DNA of 64,000 bases from Neckera pumila (GCA_963969595.1 OZ018408.1:682001-746000); one strand, 5' to 3'. Counted from the stretch's first letter, positions 46,746-58,808 are shown. Numbers and translations: made by a program. The notes: generated from the sequence alone by a model not told the origin.

Positions 46746-47696
46746 TGACATTGGCAACTTTTGGATTTGGAATATCAAACATACTAGCCACCCAAAATTA
46801 AAAATTAGGCTTGTTATGGTTCACTTTGGAATTCTCCTAGGCTTTGCAATTTATGTTTTAAAATCTTTTGGAGGGATTCCGGCTATACAATCCAGACATC
46901 CATCGCAACAATGGCAATTTTACTCAATGGAAAAATGAAACAAATGGCCAACTAAAGGAAAAAAACTTTAGAGCCAAAAACAAAATTGGCACAACATACT
47001 CTTACTCCTAGTGCACACCACGCGCCAACTAGCACAATACACTTGCAAAACAAACACAAGCTCTATAATGCCTTATTTAGTATAATGCTACAATGATGGA
47101 TGACAACATTTGCACAATGCGTTCATATTAGCATACTTAGTTCTTTCTCATAACCACAAATGTCCCATCAAAGTTCTTTTAGATTAGCACAAGGTCCAAT
47201 AGAGTTTGTGCACACTAGATACAAGGTTCATTGACAAACCACCTCTCTTGAAGTGAATTGAGGGACAATAAAATGCAATACAAATAAAAAAACATTAAAA
47301 ACAAATAACAAATTAAACAAGTAACACAAAAAAACCAAACCTCTCTTCTATAGCGGCCATGTTCTTCATCCCAAACTACCAAACATCATCACCAATATCA
47401 ACTCATAACTGGTTGTCGACTTTTCAATGCTAACATGGCACTGCCCTATTGGCAACCCATCACCATTGCCATTACAAGTTGCAGCTTATAACCTTCTTTT
47501 CTTTCAACTTGCTTCCTACACTCTTGGATCATAAAGATCAAAGGTTGAGATTGAAAATTGAACAACCGGTTATGTCTGATAACCCATTCGCCGCTAGCAC
47601 GGCTCATTGATTATCTAATACATAGCCAATGCCCACATTTCATGACATTGTAAAGATTAACAATTCAAAAAAAAGTTTTGCTAGTAGGACACTAAA
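46746..47696. other. no recognised gene
   Basis: No domain-bearing ORF or named repeat seen. Confidence 0.4.
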
Positions 47697-47950
47697 TCTA
47701 ACCCACAAAATGGGACCAATAGGGTGAATTTTGTGTTCTTCAAGATAAAAGTTTCAAAAACCAACCCTATTTTGTGTTGTATTTACGGTATGTTCTTTAC
47801 TTTTCCTAGCTAATTTGGGGTCTCTTATTGCAAATGTGGATCATTCAAAATTTGCAAATTTTATTGAATGTGGCAAATAAAAAATTCCTGCGTTTTTCCC
47901 TAGGATAAACCTATCCCGTTGGTCCCACTTTGTGAGACAAATTTAGTGTC
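47697..47950 (+). repeat. dispersed repeat R2, copy 3
   Basis: About 250 bp, the most compact copy: AAAATGGGACCAATAGGGTGAA, CCCTATTTTGTGTTG, CCTAGCTAATTTGGGGTCTC, TTGCAAATTTTATTGAATG and GCGTTTTTCCCTAGGATAAA in order. It ends in a block (GGTCCCACTTTGTG) like that at 2390-2412. Confidence 0.65.
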
Positions 47951-50789
47951 TTGTGTTTTGCTATTATACCACCAATTCCAACGGGCCACGCTCGAGCCTT
48001 CATTGCAAAATCAAGCAAGCTTAGAATGGGGTCCTAAACATTCAACACAGAAAATGAAATCCTATCAAAGCTTATTAGAATGGGAGCCATTATTGGTATT
48101 AAAGCTTCCCATCAATGTTCAGAGAGTGCCCAAGTTTAGTTACAACCTAGTCAATTTTTTTGAAGATTTTAAAATAACATAGAGAACATTGGAATGAAAC
48201 ACCGCCCTTCAAAATGCCAAATTAGGAAATTGACCAGGTAGAGTATAAAAATTCTATCAATATGACTGGCTACTGTAACATTACTTATGATATTTACCAT
48301 TTGAATTTTAGTTTTTTTTGGCGAATAGCCAAAGGAAGGAGGGATATGGCAAAAATTTCTAGCTAGTGTGGGACCTTCATAGGTTGTTTGTGCAAATAGG
48401 GCCTCTATCCATCATTTGCAATGAGAACATGATGGGCGGGTCCATAATGGATTCAGATTTGCTTGTGCAACTAAGGCCTTTATTGCATTGGAAGGATTAG
48501 TTAAAGAGTTTGATCATATAATTGATGATGCCATTCTTTTGTAGAAGAATGAGAATAAGTATCGCTTCTTGTATATGCTAATCCCTCAAGTTACTTGTGT
48601 TCTTTGATTTAATTGACCCAAGTGATGCTTCTTGTTTGTATACACACTCGATTTTGAAAAAAGCCAATTTTCTTGGCTTTCATGTTTTTCTGTATCAACA
48701 AGCCTCTGAAAAATACTTGGACCCTCTTTTGGATCTTTGTATTTTTCAAAGGCTCCATCCTTGGCCCCAAGACGGTGGAGGCCCTAGATTCAATTCCTGC
48801 CAAGGATATTGCATTTTACAATGCGCATTTATGAACCCCTCAAAATCATAACATACAAAAACATAACCAACTGTACACGCTAAAGCCTAGAAATATGCTT
48901 AAAAGTGAAAATAAAAAACCCAAAAATTTGCCAAATGACAAAGAAAATTGTAGGATTTAAATAAAAAAAAAGGCTTCTGAGTGAAAAACATTTGAAGCCT
49001 TGTTTAAAAAAGTCAGAAATTCACCAATTTCCTATATAACTTCCCGGACTATGCTTCCCGCCCAAGATTTATTTCCCCACTACTATTCAAACAAATTCAA
49101 AATCATTTTAACAAAATTCAAAAATCCCACTATTGCCACTTTGCCCGAGAACTCTCAAAAAAATGTACGCTCCCTCGTTCTGTTTTTTGCTCACTCGCCT
49201 TGCAAAATCACCGAATCCAGTTCTAAAGGTAAATCCATTCTCCAATTTTCAATATCCATGCTCCACACACCAAAAAGGAGGATCACACGTTCTTCATGCA
49301 AAAGTGCTCCTCATTGGCTCTTCTTTTCTATCACCAATTTCCCATTCTTTATAGAATTTTGTTTCTCAGAGAAAGTGTGACTATCCCTGTTTCTTCACCT
49401 CCAGAAGCAACAAATGGCCATCGTCAATTATGAGAGAATGGAACCTCTGCAAGCTAAGGACAACCAGTGAGAGAGCACCACGTCTCCATTTGCCAAGAAT
49501 TGAAAATAGGATGAAGAAGGTGTGACTAACCTTGACATTGATAGCTCATTCAACTCCGCTTGTTTTGAATCCCCACTAACAATATCTTTGTAAGTTGTGA
49601 GTTGTGATTTGTTAATATTTTGAATGAGATTTTTTATTTTTGAGTGCTCATTCCGTTTTGATGCAGATTTTGAAACCCTAGGTTGAGATTTTTTTGAATA
49701 CAAGAGAGCAAGTGCTTTTTTATTTCTATTTTAAGATTGAGCACGTTGAATCTCAAATGTTTGTTATATAGCATAGAGTAATTTTCAAATCAAAATATTT
49801 TCAATTGTAAATTTGAACCTTCATTCGGACGTCACTAATAGCATGAAGAGCAGTGGAGCCCTAGTATGTATTTCCCAATTTTTTTCTCAACATGTATATT
49901 AATTGTAGAGATTGAGTTGCAACTTGTAGGGCATATACATCTTAGGAAAAAAAAATTTGAAAGGTAGAACCTAACCATTTGGGTAGCGGGTTTTTTTTTT
50001 TTAATTTCAAGCATCACAATCTTGCAATTGGTAAGGTTTTCTACTCTAAAATTATTAGGAATACTCTAACAAATTAAGTAAAAGATCCCATGGTTGAATT
50101 TGTTAATGAATAAATGTAGATGAAGATTTTTGCCTTGTGTTGGGTACAAGTAGTTTGAAGTTGGGCCTAAGAACACTGCAATCCTTTAGAGGTTCATTTT
50201 GGAATTCAAACAACATAAAATGTCATTTTTCAATTTTCAAATTATTCAAAGAAGTTCTAGTTCTAGTTTTAAATGAGCTGAAGATCTTTCTTTGTTTTTT
50301 GGATATTAGGATTGGTCGTAAACGTGTGAAATGAGGGAACAAGAGCCGGAGTTTGAGAAAAACCTAGGACAAAACTCCTTGAAGCACCCAAACTGGCGTA
50401 TAATGGAATTTGATGTTGCATGTTTCTTTCATACTCTGTTTAGTTAAGCCTTCCTTTGACACCCCTAATATAGACCGGGGAGAACTATACAATTAAACCT
50501 ATTCAAGATTTGTAAATTTCTAAAATTTTGAACATGCTTCAAATTTTGTTTCCTTATTATTTACAAAACCAATCTAGAAGTAGGATATTGCAATGTTTTG
50601 GAATTTTTTTGGAATTTTACCAGCTACATTCCTTCAATTCCCTTATTGAACCAATTTTTTAGACAAGTACCAAGTCAATGCTTTTTTTTTATTCTACATA
50701 GAAATTTTGTAGATTTTTTCAGCAATTCTATCCCAATGTTTTCAAATTGCAACCTATTTTTTCTCCAATTCCCCATTGCTAGAATGCAA
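47951..50789. other. no recognised gene
   Basis: Several frames of 60-126 codons (for example 49000-49380) overlap each other in different frames and carry no recognisable domain. At 48770-48800 a stretch loosely resembles a Pol III B box. Confidence 0.4.
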
Positions 50790-51165
50790 AATGTTAAATC
50801 CGTCTTACAATGTGGGACGAATAGGATAAAAATGCAGAAATTGGGGGGGAATAAAAATAAAATCTTGTCCCTATTTTGAGCGGTGTCTAGGGTTAAATGT
50901 AGGTCTTTCCTAGCTAATTTTGGGCCTTTGATTGCAAATATGAATTCAAAATTTAAACTAACTTTAGTTTTGCTTCTAACTCTGTCTGTGTGTTTGTATT
51001 TCTTTTTTTGCAGTAAAGGGTTCTCTTTTATTTAGGTAAAATAAATAAATAAAAAATCTAGAATAAAAAAAAAAAATACCACATAAAAAGTATGTCTTGC
51101 GTTTTTCCGTGGATAAAATTCCTGCATTTTCACCCTGTAGGGTTCACTTGGTGGGACTAGTTTAA
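50790..51165 (+). repeat. dispersed repeat R2, copy 4
   Basis: Contains TGTGGGACGAATAGGATAAAAATG, CCCTATTTTGAGCGGTGTCTAGGG, TTTCCTAGCTAATTTTGGGC, TTGCAAATATGAATTC and GCGTTTTTCCGTGGATAAA. About 110 bp of other A-rich sequence lies between the fourth and fifth blocks. Confidence 0.6.
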
Positions 51166-51329
51166 CTAGCTACGGACTTCCCGCACTGGGCTACTGAATT
51201 GACCGCCACTACAGTACTCGTTCTTGATCTTGTACTTACTAGCATCTCCTTGCATCTCTCTCCTTCTTACTATCACGCTATAGTAGTTCTGTCCTTGAGG
51301 CTTTAGTAGTTCAGTCATCTTCGTGCTTT

Positions 51330-52354
51330 TTTGTAGCGATGGTGGACATAGTGTTTTACTCTACGGCATCTGTATCAAGCCTGTCCACCCGAGCAAGCTT
51401 CCGCTAGGCCTTCATGCCGCACTCGGATCATCATCAACGAGTGAAGTTCCATTGATTTCCGCAATGCAAGGCGGTGAAGATCAAGCCCAATTAAGAAGGC
51501 GGGGATTGGTGCGAGCCAACCAAATCTGATGCAGCAAGAGCCAAGGGGGAGGAGACGGAGGAGACGTCGGAGGCTCCCGCGCTAGTGGAGGCACTAGCGC
51601 CTGCAACCGAGACTGAAAAGGCGCTGCCCATGGACATCCGCAACTTTAAGCGCGTGAATTGGGACTTTGGGAGGCTAAGGGCTTGCATTGGAGACTTGTT
51701 TTTCAACAAATTGGAAATTGGAGACTATTGACAAAGCGACTGGTCAAGATGGTGAAGCCAGTGTCACCGGATGCTCCCGCGTCCAAAGAGTGGCCAAGCA
51801 AGGAGGTGCGGCGCTTAATGAATGAAGATTTAAAGGGGCTGAAGATTCCCAATGTGGATGATCTGCTCAAGGCTTTGGATCCTGTGTCAAAGAAGGCTCC
51901 CGAGATGCGGCCTTTCATATTTAGAGATTCGATGAATATGAAGCTTCACAATTTGGAGGATCTGTTCAAGACCATGCATCCTATGTCGAAGGAAGCTCCC
52001 GTGGTAGAGCTCATTTCTAAAGGATCTCCTCAAAAACTATCTACATGACCCACTAGCTTATATGTTATATCTCCTAATATGAAGAAAGTGGCGGACCTAA
52101 AAGACAATCAAATGGGGGTGAAGAGCTTAATGAGTGAGGTGAAAGTAGTTGCTTCAAAAACTGGAGCAGGTTTGCTTCTTGACCCCCATTTTGCTACTTT
52201 ATTGGTTGCGCATGTGGACAGTGCAGTTAAAATTTGTATGAAAGAGACTGTATTTAAAACCAAAAAGAGGTTGAAAGCGAAGTATGTAGCATTTACCTCA
52301 TCAAATGATTGGGATGCATTTATGGCACTAAGTGACACTAAAATTGTTAGGGTG
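51330..52354 (+). pseudogene. unrecognised gene-like remnant, upstream part
   Basis: From about 51340 to 52354 the GC content rises and long plus-strand frames follow one another (51323-51529, then a frame with EETEETSEAP..LVEALAPATE, then 51659-52048 and 52079-52354), separated by stops or shifts. The second half repeats a motif: LNEDLKGLKIPNVDDLLKA is echoed by NMKLHNLEDLFKT about 45 residues on. I do not recognise a family. The last frame, ending ..ALSDTKIVRV, is cut at 52354 by a CACTA element and resumes in frame at 55569. It is likely a decayed gene or transposon-carried ORF. Confidence 0.4.
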
Positions 52355-53059
52355 CACTGTAAGAAAACCATGTATTTGGTGATGTTTTACCCCTAACGCG
52401 CAATGTCTGATAAAACATGAAGATTTCAAAGGACATTTGACCCGACAAGGTAGATTTTGGTAGACATTGCAGAGAACATTGGTTTTTACTGTAAATCTAA
52501 GTTGATGTTATCATTGACGCTGACATTGTATTTGACATGATTAAAATTATGCTGATGTTGTTTGGGACGTCCAAAAAAATATAGACTGCCAAGTCAGCAA
52601 AAATAATTCCATTTTGTCTATGGATAAATTAGTAAAAATTACTACAGGCAATGATAAAATGATGACCATATTAAAAAATTTAGGGGAAGGGCAGCCACAT
52701 GGCATACTTTGCAAAAAAAGGATAATGGATGGATGTGCACCATGGATGAAAAGAGATGGTCTTTATACTATGGGATGGTAGGAAGTGAAACAATCCATGT
52801 GAGATATGTAAAGCAAGAGTTGTGTTCAATGTAAAATGTCTGAAATAACATGCTCCAGATGTCTGAAAGAACATTTACATGCCTGAAACAACATCTAGAC
52901 ATCTAAAACAATGTCAAAACTTACAATGGTTAAGTTCCCATATTTTAGTTCTTTCATATCTTTTGTCTCACCATGGACGGACAATGAAAATAAATAGGAC
53001 CTCTTAATCCTTCATTTTCACTAACTTTTAATGAATGAATTCCTTCATTTTGCCATCAA

Positions 53060-53641
53060 AATTTCTCTTGATGGTAGATGGTAAGTTTTATTTAATTCTT
53101 GTTAAATTCTTGTCATTTTGATTGTTTTTTTATTTTTTTATTTTTTTAAATAATTTTTTTCTACTGACCTTGTCCTATGGGTACAATATGCAGCAATTGA
53201 TGTCTCAAAAAACATCTAAATAAATGTCTAAATTGACATTTAAAAAAAAAACATTAAAATTTTTTAAACAATATAAAAGTATGCTGACAAGGCATGCCAC
53301 GACAGATATTGGCGGATCCATGTCACTTTTCCCTTGGTCCACGTCAGCAACAAACCGGATGAAATTTTTTTTCTACATGGCACTGCCCGCCCACATGGCG
53401 CTTATGTGGAGCTGAGTTGTCCGCCAAATGGCACACTTTGGGGACCTTGAAAAAGCATGTCATATGTGATGTCAGAAAAGAACAAGGCCAAATTGGGCAT
53501 GTTTTTTGAATACAGCAGACGTTTTTTGCTTGTTTTCCGTGATGCGATTTTAGATGACATCTACGTTGACTCTCAGACATGTTTTTCCGGACATCAGAAG
53601 ACGTTTTTTCAGACATCATAAAAAAGGCTAGTTTCTTATAG
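53060..53641 (+). repeat. internal copy of the CACTA right end
   Basis: Nearly identical to 54983-55565, from TTCTCTTGATGGTAGATGG to TTTCTTATAGTG. The next bases (CAA) do not match the element's GTG target duplication, so this copy is internal. Confidence 0.9.
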
Positions 53642-53952
53642 TGCAAGCAGAGGACATTGAAATTGAAAAAAGACAGGAAAACAATGGCAATGCCGCTTAC
53701 GCAAAGAGGTGAGCTGGCTGCTAAGGAGGGAGTCTCTGGAATTCATTCGACTGCTGCGCAAAGAGGAAGGATTGAGGGACCTTCGGGCCTCCAATGCATT
53801 ACATATCTACAAATGTATTTACAATCTCGATGATATCAAGAAGGGTACATGAAAGTTCCATAGACATGTATGGAAATGGAATTTAGTGAAGTGTCCTTTC
53901 ATCTAAAGTTGCATGCACAACTGGACATCCACAATTGCAAACCCATACATGC

Positions 53953-54817
53953 CTAAAGCACTAACAACCGGGTATCAAAATTCACACATTTACATAGTAC
54001 TCTACTACAATCCGAGCAGCTGCCCTTTACAAGGGTATACGATGACTCTGCGCAATCACTTTGTAAGAGGGTAATTACGTCAGAAGGGCCAAAAGAAGCA
54101 TCCCATAACATGTCTCTCAACAACTTAGCCATATTACATTCTAAAACACTGCTCCGGAAGACCACATCCACCTTCCCATGCAACCAATTCAGAAAGCGTG
54201 AGACCGGCTCTTGGCAACACCGTCTATTTTTAGAAGAGTTTTGTTAACACCAGACATTGAAAATAAAAAGCCATCTTAATTACAGCTCTACACTTTCATG
54301 AGTATCACAGCAAGCCTATGACCATTCATTCTGAAGCAAGCTCTTAGAAATGCGCTGGATTTTCACTGAAGACAATTGACATTTGAAGCACTGCCTGTTG
54401 AATTTCCTGTAATTTCTTCCCACCTTTCACAATTTTTTGAGGAGTCTTGTAATGAGAATCGAAATTGCTTGGCGTAGTGCAGAAAACAAACACCAGAACA
54501 TTAGATGTTGGTCCAGGGGGATTACACGCCTTCCTCACCGAGTTGTCCGCCTCCGCCCAATGCCCTTCTTTCTTCATTGTTGTCACGATATCAAACACCC
54601 TATCATTGTTGATGCGGTGTTGCGATCCAGATGCCATCTGGAAGAAGAGGAAAGGACTGTTCAGAGAGTCAATTGCTTTCTGATTGAGTGCCATAGGCAT
54701 GCAATAGACAGAGAAATCATCTCGGCATTTTTCAGAAGCAATTTTGTTGGATATGAATGTGCAGGGCACTGTCTTCGGTAGAGTGAGTGTGAACTCGACA
54801 TTTGTACCAAGCCACCT
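53953..54817 (-). CDS. unrecognised coding segment carried inside the CACTA element
   Basis: Minus-strand open segments at about 54344-54817 (158 codons from a possible acceptor, CAATGCAG, to a stop) and 53953-54183. The first contains FTLTLPKTVPCTFISNKIAS, MKKEGHWAEADNSVRKACN and VLVFVFCTTPSNFDSHYKTP. Base composition is richer in GC than the transposon around it, suggesting host sequence picked up by the element. The upstream ATG at 54850 gives 168 codons; whether it is the start or lies in an intron cannot be decided. I do not recognise the family. How the second segment connects is uncertain. Confidence 0.35.
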
Positions 54818-54982
54818 GCATTGAAATGAACCCCCAGTAGAAAGGATCATGTGCGATAGAGCTTCAAACTAGTATCCTCGCAGCGCTGATAACTCTACAG
54901 CTACGCTCGTGTTCAAAATCAATGACGCTACACTTATGAGTTTTTCAAGCCGCAACTTTAAGAAAATCCAAAAATTCAAAAA

Positions 54983-55565
54983 TTCTCTTGATGGTAGATG
55001 GTAAGTTTTATTTAATTCTTGTTAAATTCTTGTCATTTTGATTGTTTATTTATTTTTTTATTTTTTAAAATAATTTTTTTTCTACTGACCTTGTCCTATG
55101 GATACAATATGCAGCAATTGATGTCTCAAAAAACGTCTAAGTAGATGTCTAAATTGACATTTAAAAAAAAAACATTAAAATTTTCTAAACAATATAAAAG
55201 TATGCTGACAAGGCATGCCACGACAAATATTGGTGGATCCATGTCACTTTTCCCTTGGTCCACGTCAGCAACAAACCGGATGAAATTTTTTTCCTATGTG
55301 GCACTACCTGCCCACGTGGTGCTTATGTGGAGCTGAGTTGTCCGCCAAATGGCACACTTTTGGAACCTTGAAAAAGCATGTCATGTGTGATGTCAAAAAA
55401 AAAACAAGGCCAAATTAGGCATATTTTTTGAAAATAGCAGACATTTTTTGCTTGTTTTCCGTGACGCAATTTTAGGTGACATCTACGTTGACTCTCAGAC
55501 ATGTTTTTCCGGACATCAGACGACATTTTTTCAGACATCATAAAAAAGGCCAGTTTCTTATAGTG
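54983..55565 (+). repeat. terminal copy of the CACTA right end
   Basis: The partner of 53060-53641. It ends TTTCTTATAGTG and is followed by the target-site copy GTG. Confidence 0.9.
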
Positions 55566-55976
55566 GTGTTAGTAGATATGTTTCGGAAGAGCTACCTGGC
55601 AAAAATACTATTGCACGAGATGAAAGGTTTGGTAAACCAAATATATACATAAAATTCTTTTCCAGAAATAGTTCAAGATGTGTTTTCTGAAACAAAGCAC
55701 CTTTTGGTCCTAAAATCTCAATTAGAAACTCAAAATCCAAAATTGTTGCTTACTGAAGTTGCCATAGACAGTAACATGTCTTCTCCTAGTGGACAAGGGT
55801 TCATAGAAATCATGGGGGCATACTTAAATGCAAATAGAGTAATTCATCAGGGGTTAAGCAAGGAGGAGTTATGCTCAATCCAGCAAGATATAGGTAAGGG
55901 TAAATCTTTCCACCTAAATAAAGAAGGGTGCCAGTGGCTCACTTGCATGGTCGCTGAACTAATGAAGCCACCCTGA
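55566..55976 (+). pseudogene. unrecognised gene-like remnant, downstream part
   Basis: With the CACTA insert and one GTG removed, the frame ending ..TKIVRV at 52354 continues LVDMFRKSYLAKILLHEMKG for 20 residues and a few more before a stop near 55650. A second frame (55680-55976) follows after a frameshift or a very short intron-like gap ending TTTTCCAG, and reads VFSETKHLLVLKSQLE.., ending ..CMVAELMKPP. No family recognised. Confidence 0.4.
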
Positions 55977-56153
55977 TTTTTATAAATACAACGCCTAATT
56001 GGAGGCATTTATTTGGATTCCTAATCATTGGTTTGTGTTGTCATTGATTAGTTAATAATTTGTAAGGTTACTAATTATTCATTGATTATTAATTGATTAG
56101 TTATTGATAAATCATAGTGTAATCATAGATTATATTGTGATGATTGTAATGGA

Positions 56154-56352
56154 CACTTTAAGAAACCCGTATTTAAGGTGACCGATTTTAGGTGACATCC
56201 AATGTACTAACTTGTAGTTTTATGGTATCAATAATGTCTACCATAACATCCTGATGTCCGCCATAACGGACATTATTCTTGACATGAAAACACAGGTTGT
56301 TATGTTGAATGTCACTTGAATCTGTCACCTAAATCACGGGTTTCTTATAGTG
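56154..56352. mobile_element. short CACTA-derived element (199 bp)
   Basis: The left end CACTTTAAGAAACCCGTATTTAAGG and the complement of the right end CACTATAAGAAACCCGTGATTTAGG form an inverted repeat of about 25 bases with few mismatches, then GTGACA in both. The 3-bp flanks (GGA and GTG) do not match, so the left edge may have changed after insertion. Non-coding. Confidence 0.75.
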
Positions 56353-57252
56353 GTGGCAATTGTAGGTTATAGTTGCAAAAGATGAATGGTGGAAATTTTT
56401 TTGTTTGGAAAATATACCATATTTGTTTGCAATAATCAGTAAGGAACTACGGAATTCACTTGCAACAAATGAGGATTGTTGACATGTTGCAAGTATGAAT
56501 TGTCTCAAAAAAATAAGCAGCTTGAGACATCTATTTTTGCTTAGGTGCAATGCCCAAAGGTTGGTGATGTTGAATTGCCATGTTTTCTTGAAGTTTAGTC
56601 CTAGCGTTGTCATAGTGTAGTTATAAAACAATTGCTTCAGTCACTTGTCTCAATTATGTTACAATAACATACAAGATGATTCATGCATGGCATTGTCGGA
56701 GTCATCATTGCAATCATTTTCTAGCAATAAATATAAAAGATGACTTAAAAACAATTGTATTCAAAACTTTTTAGTTTTAGTTTTTGTATTTACAACTACA
56801 AAATAACTAGTAAATGATTGTAGTTGTTATATACACAACTATTGCATAACCAAAATATGAACAATGGAACACTGAATGCCATATGATTACCCATCTATGA
56901 ATGATTGAACAATGATTGCTAGCCTTTGTGCCACGTCAAATCACACATGACATGTCAACCTTGATTTGTCTACAAAACTTTCCATGTCAATAGCCACACT
57001 GGAAGATGCATACTACATTAGCAAAGTCCCATTACCAATTCATTCTACATTGACAATCCACGCCACATCAACCATGTCTTGTCATTGGTTGTATCTACGT
57101 TAGTATTTCAATTGATGAACTTTGACATCAACAAATAGATGAAAAATAACCCATTGTCCTAAATGACTCAAATGTCTTGAATATCTTATCCACAATGATT
57201 ATAATCCTCACATTTTTGTAGTCATTTTGTAGTCACATGTGTCCTAAATGAC
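56353..57252. other. no recognised gene
   Basis: AT-rich. Only short frames. Confidence 0.4.
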
Positions 57253-58188
57253 TTAACCTCTAAAGGTCAGAGACTATGTTTTCACCCAAAATGCTCCAAA
57301 ATTGCCATTTCTAGTACATGTACCAAATTTTATTTACTTTTTATAATTTGGACACATGTAACCATAGGATCTTGTAGTAAGATTGTTTGAAAATATGTCA
57401 AAAAAATTTCAGAGTTTTCCACCTTGTAGATTGCAAGATATTAGCATTTGATTTGACAAAAATCCTTTTTTGGGCCCTGCGGAAAACCAGTCAGCTGCAC
57501 TTCACAAGATCACATTTAAATGAAAAAATACCCAAAATGGTGGTTACTCCTTAGATTCATTCTTCAAAGCAAGTTGGCTACATGCTTGAAAAATTTTAGA
57601 TCATTTGGAATTGTACAACATGATATAGAAAAAAAATAGGTTGTAGCAAAAAGTAGAGAATGATTCAAAACACAAAATTGTTAAGAATTTAATTATGAAA
57701 TTGAAAAATGTCAATCCCAACGGTTGTAATGTTGTAATAAACAATATACATCCTTCGCTTTTATTTTATTTTTTAAATATTAAAAATTGAGTTAAATGAA
57801 GGACTTCAAAGTTTATTTTAGAGCAAGGAATCCATAATTGCCTGCAAACTAGAACACCTTCTAATTTTCGTCTCATAAATAAAAATGGAATAGTTCAAAG
57901 TTTTCCGTATATATATAAATTTAGAAAATCAATTTCAGATTTTTATTTTTTTTAAAAGTGATTTCTCAAAAAAAAATTGAGCTGCTTGCCAATTGTCGAA
58001 AATGACATATCATCCAATAACTTTTGAACCATGTAGTCAAAAGTTTTGAAAAGTGTTGGGCCATAAAGCTACTCCTTGAGCACACATTGTATGAAATTTT
58101 CAAAGAATAAAAATAAAATTTCCGTTCGTAGTGAGCTGCCCAAAATCGCTATGTTGCCGAAAATACCGTTTGGTCCTTTAGGGGTTAA
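57253..58188. mobile_element. TTAA-flanked element, copy F
   Basis: The element proper is 57257-58184 (928 bp) between TTAA at 57253-57256 and 58185-58188. Left end CCTCTAAAGG, complement of right end CCCCTAAAGG. Closest relative is copy A, which it follows along its whole length. Confidence 0.85.
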
Positions 58189-58669
58189 ATCCAATTTTTC
58201 AACCCAATTATTAACAAACCTTTTTTACTAGTGATGATGTCTAAATTTTTGATGAATTTGAATTCAATTCTAATGTTGCAACCTATTATGCTTACCTGGT
58301 GACAGATTCATAGCAAACCACCGTTTACCAACTTGTCACAATCCACCAACTTCTTACAACAATCTCAAGTGGCGTTGTCAAGTTTCAGCAACCTATTCCT
58401 CTTGTGAATCTCACTTACCTTAGTATGGATTTTAATACAGTATTCTCCTAATCAATTGGTGTGCTATGGTAAATTTTTTTGTATTTCAGACCACTAGCTT
58501 TTACAATGGATGAAATCGTTGAATTACAAAATTTAAGATCGTATTGCTTTTATTTTTAAAAAAACGTTTACACCTTCAGATGAATACATTTTTTTCATCC
58601 ATATTTTATAAATTTCATCTGTCATGAAAAGTTGTTCCATAAAAAGAATGACAGTATATTCATGAAAGT
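58189..58669. other. no recognised gene
   Basis: Nothing seen beyond AT-rich DNA. Confidence 0.4.
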
Positions 58670-58808
58670 AAGGTAACTACACCTAAAATCAACCGTGTTC
58701 TAATTGTGACCCCTATCTAGGAAGGACTGACATGTTGCTTGAAATATATTCTACTGTCAATGATGAGTTGGGTAGGCTTAAATGGTCGCTTTAAGAGCAT
58801 ACTACCTT
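58670..58808 (+). repeat. 139-bp AAGGTA...TACCTT element, copy 2
   Basis: Same length and nearly the same sequence as 248-386; only a handful of substitutions, mostly transitions. Its flanks differ from those of copy 1, so the boundaries are real element ends. Confidence 0.78.

Larger units (their letters stand above)
52355..55565. mobile_element. CACTA-type transposon, composite, non-autonomous
   Basis: The left end is CACTGTAAGAAAACC; the complement of the right end is CACTATAAGAAACTGGCC. Both fit CACTA (En/Spm) termini. The 3 bp before (52352-52354) and after (55566-55568) are both GTG, the 3-bp duplication expected for this superfamily. Subterminal repeats of the type ATGTCTGA.AAAACATG occur near both ends. 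A segment of about 583 bp (53060-53641, including the right terminus) is present a second time at 54983-55565, almost unchanged. Between the two lies about 1.3 kb of unlike, more GC-rich DNA with a minus-strand ORF. No transposase was recognised, so it would depend on an element elsewhere. Confidence 0.85.

Noticed and set aside
48765..48805. Possible tRNA-derived SINE (AGATTCAATTCC resembling a Pol III B box)
   Set aside because: No A box at proper distance, no tRNA fold, and only one occurrence noticed.
49000..49380. 126-codon plus-strand frame
   Set aside because: An overlapping frame of similar length exists (49133-49354), composition is typical of AT-rich noise and there is no domain.
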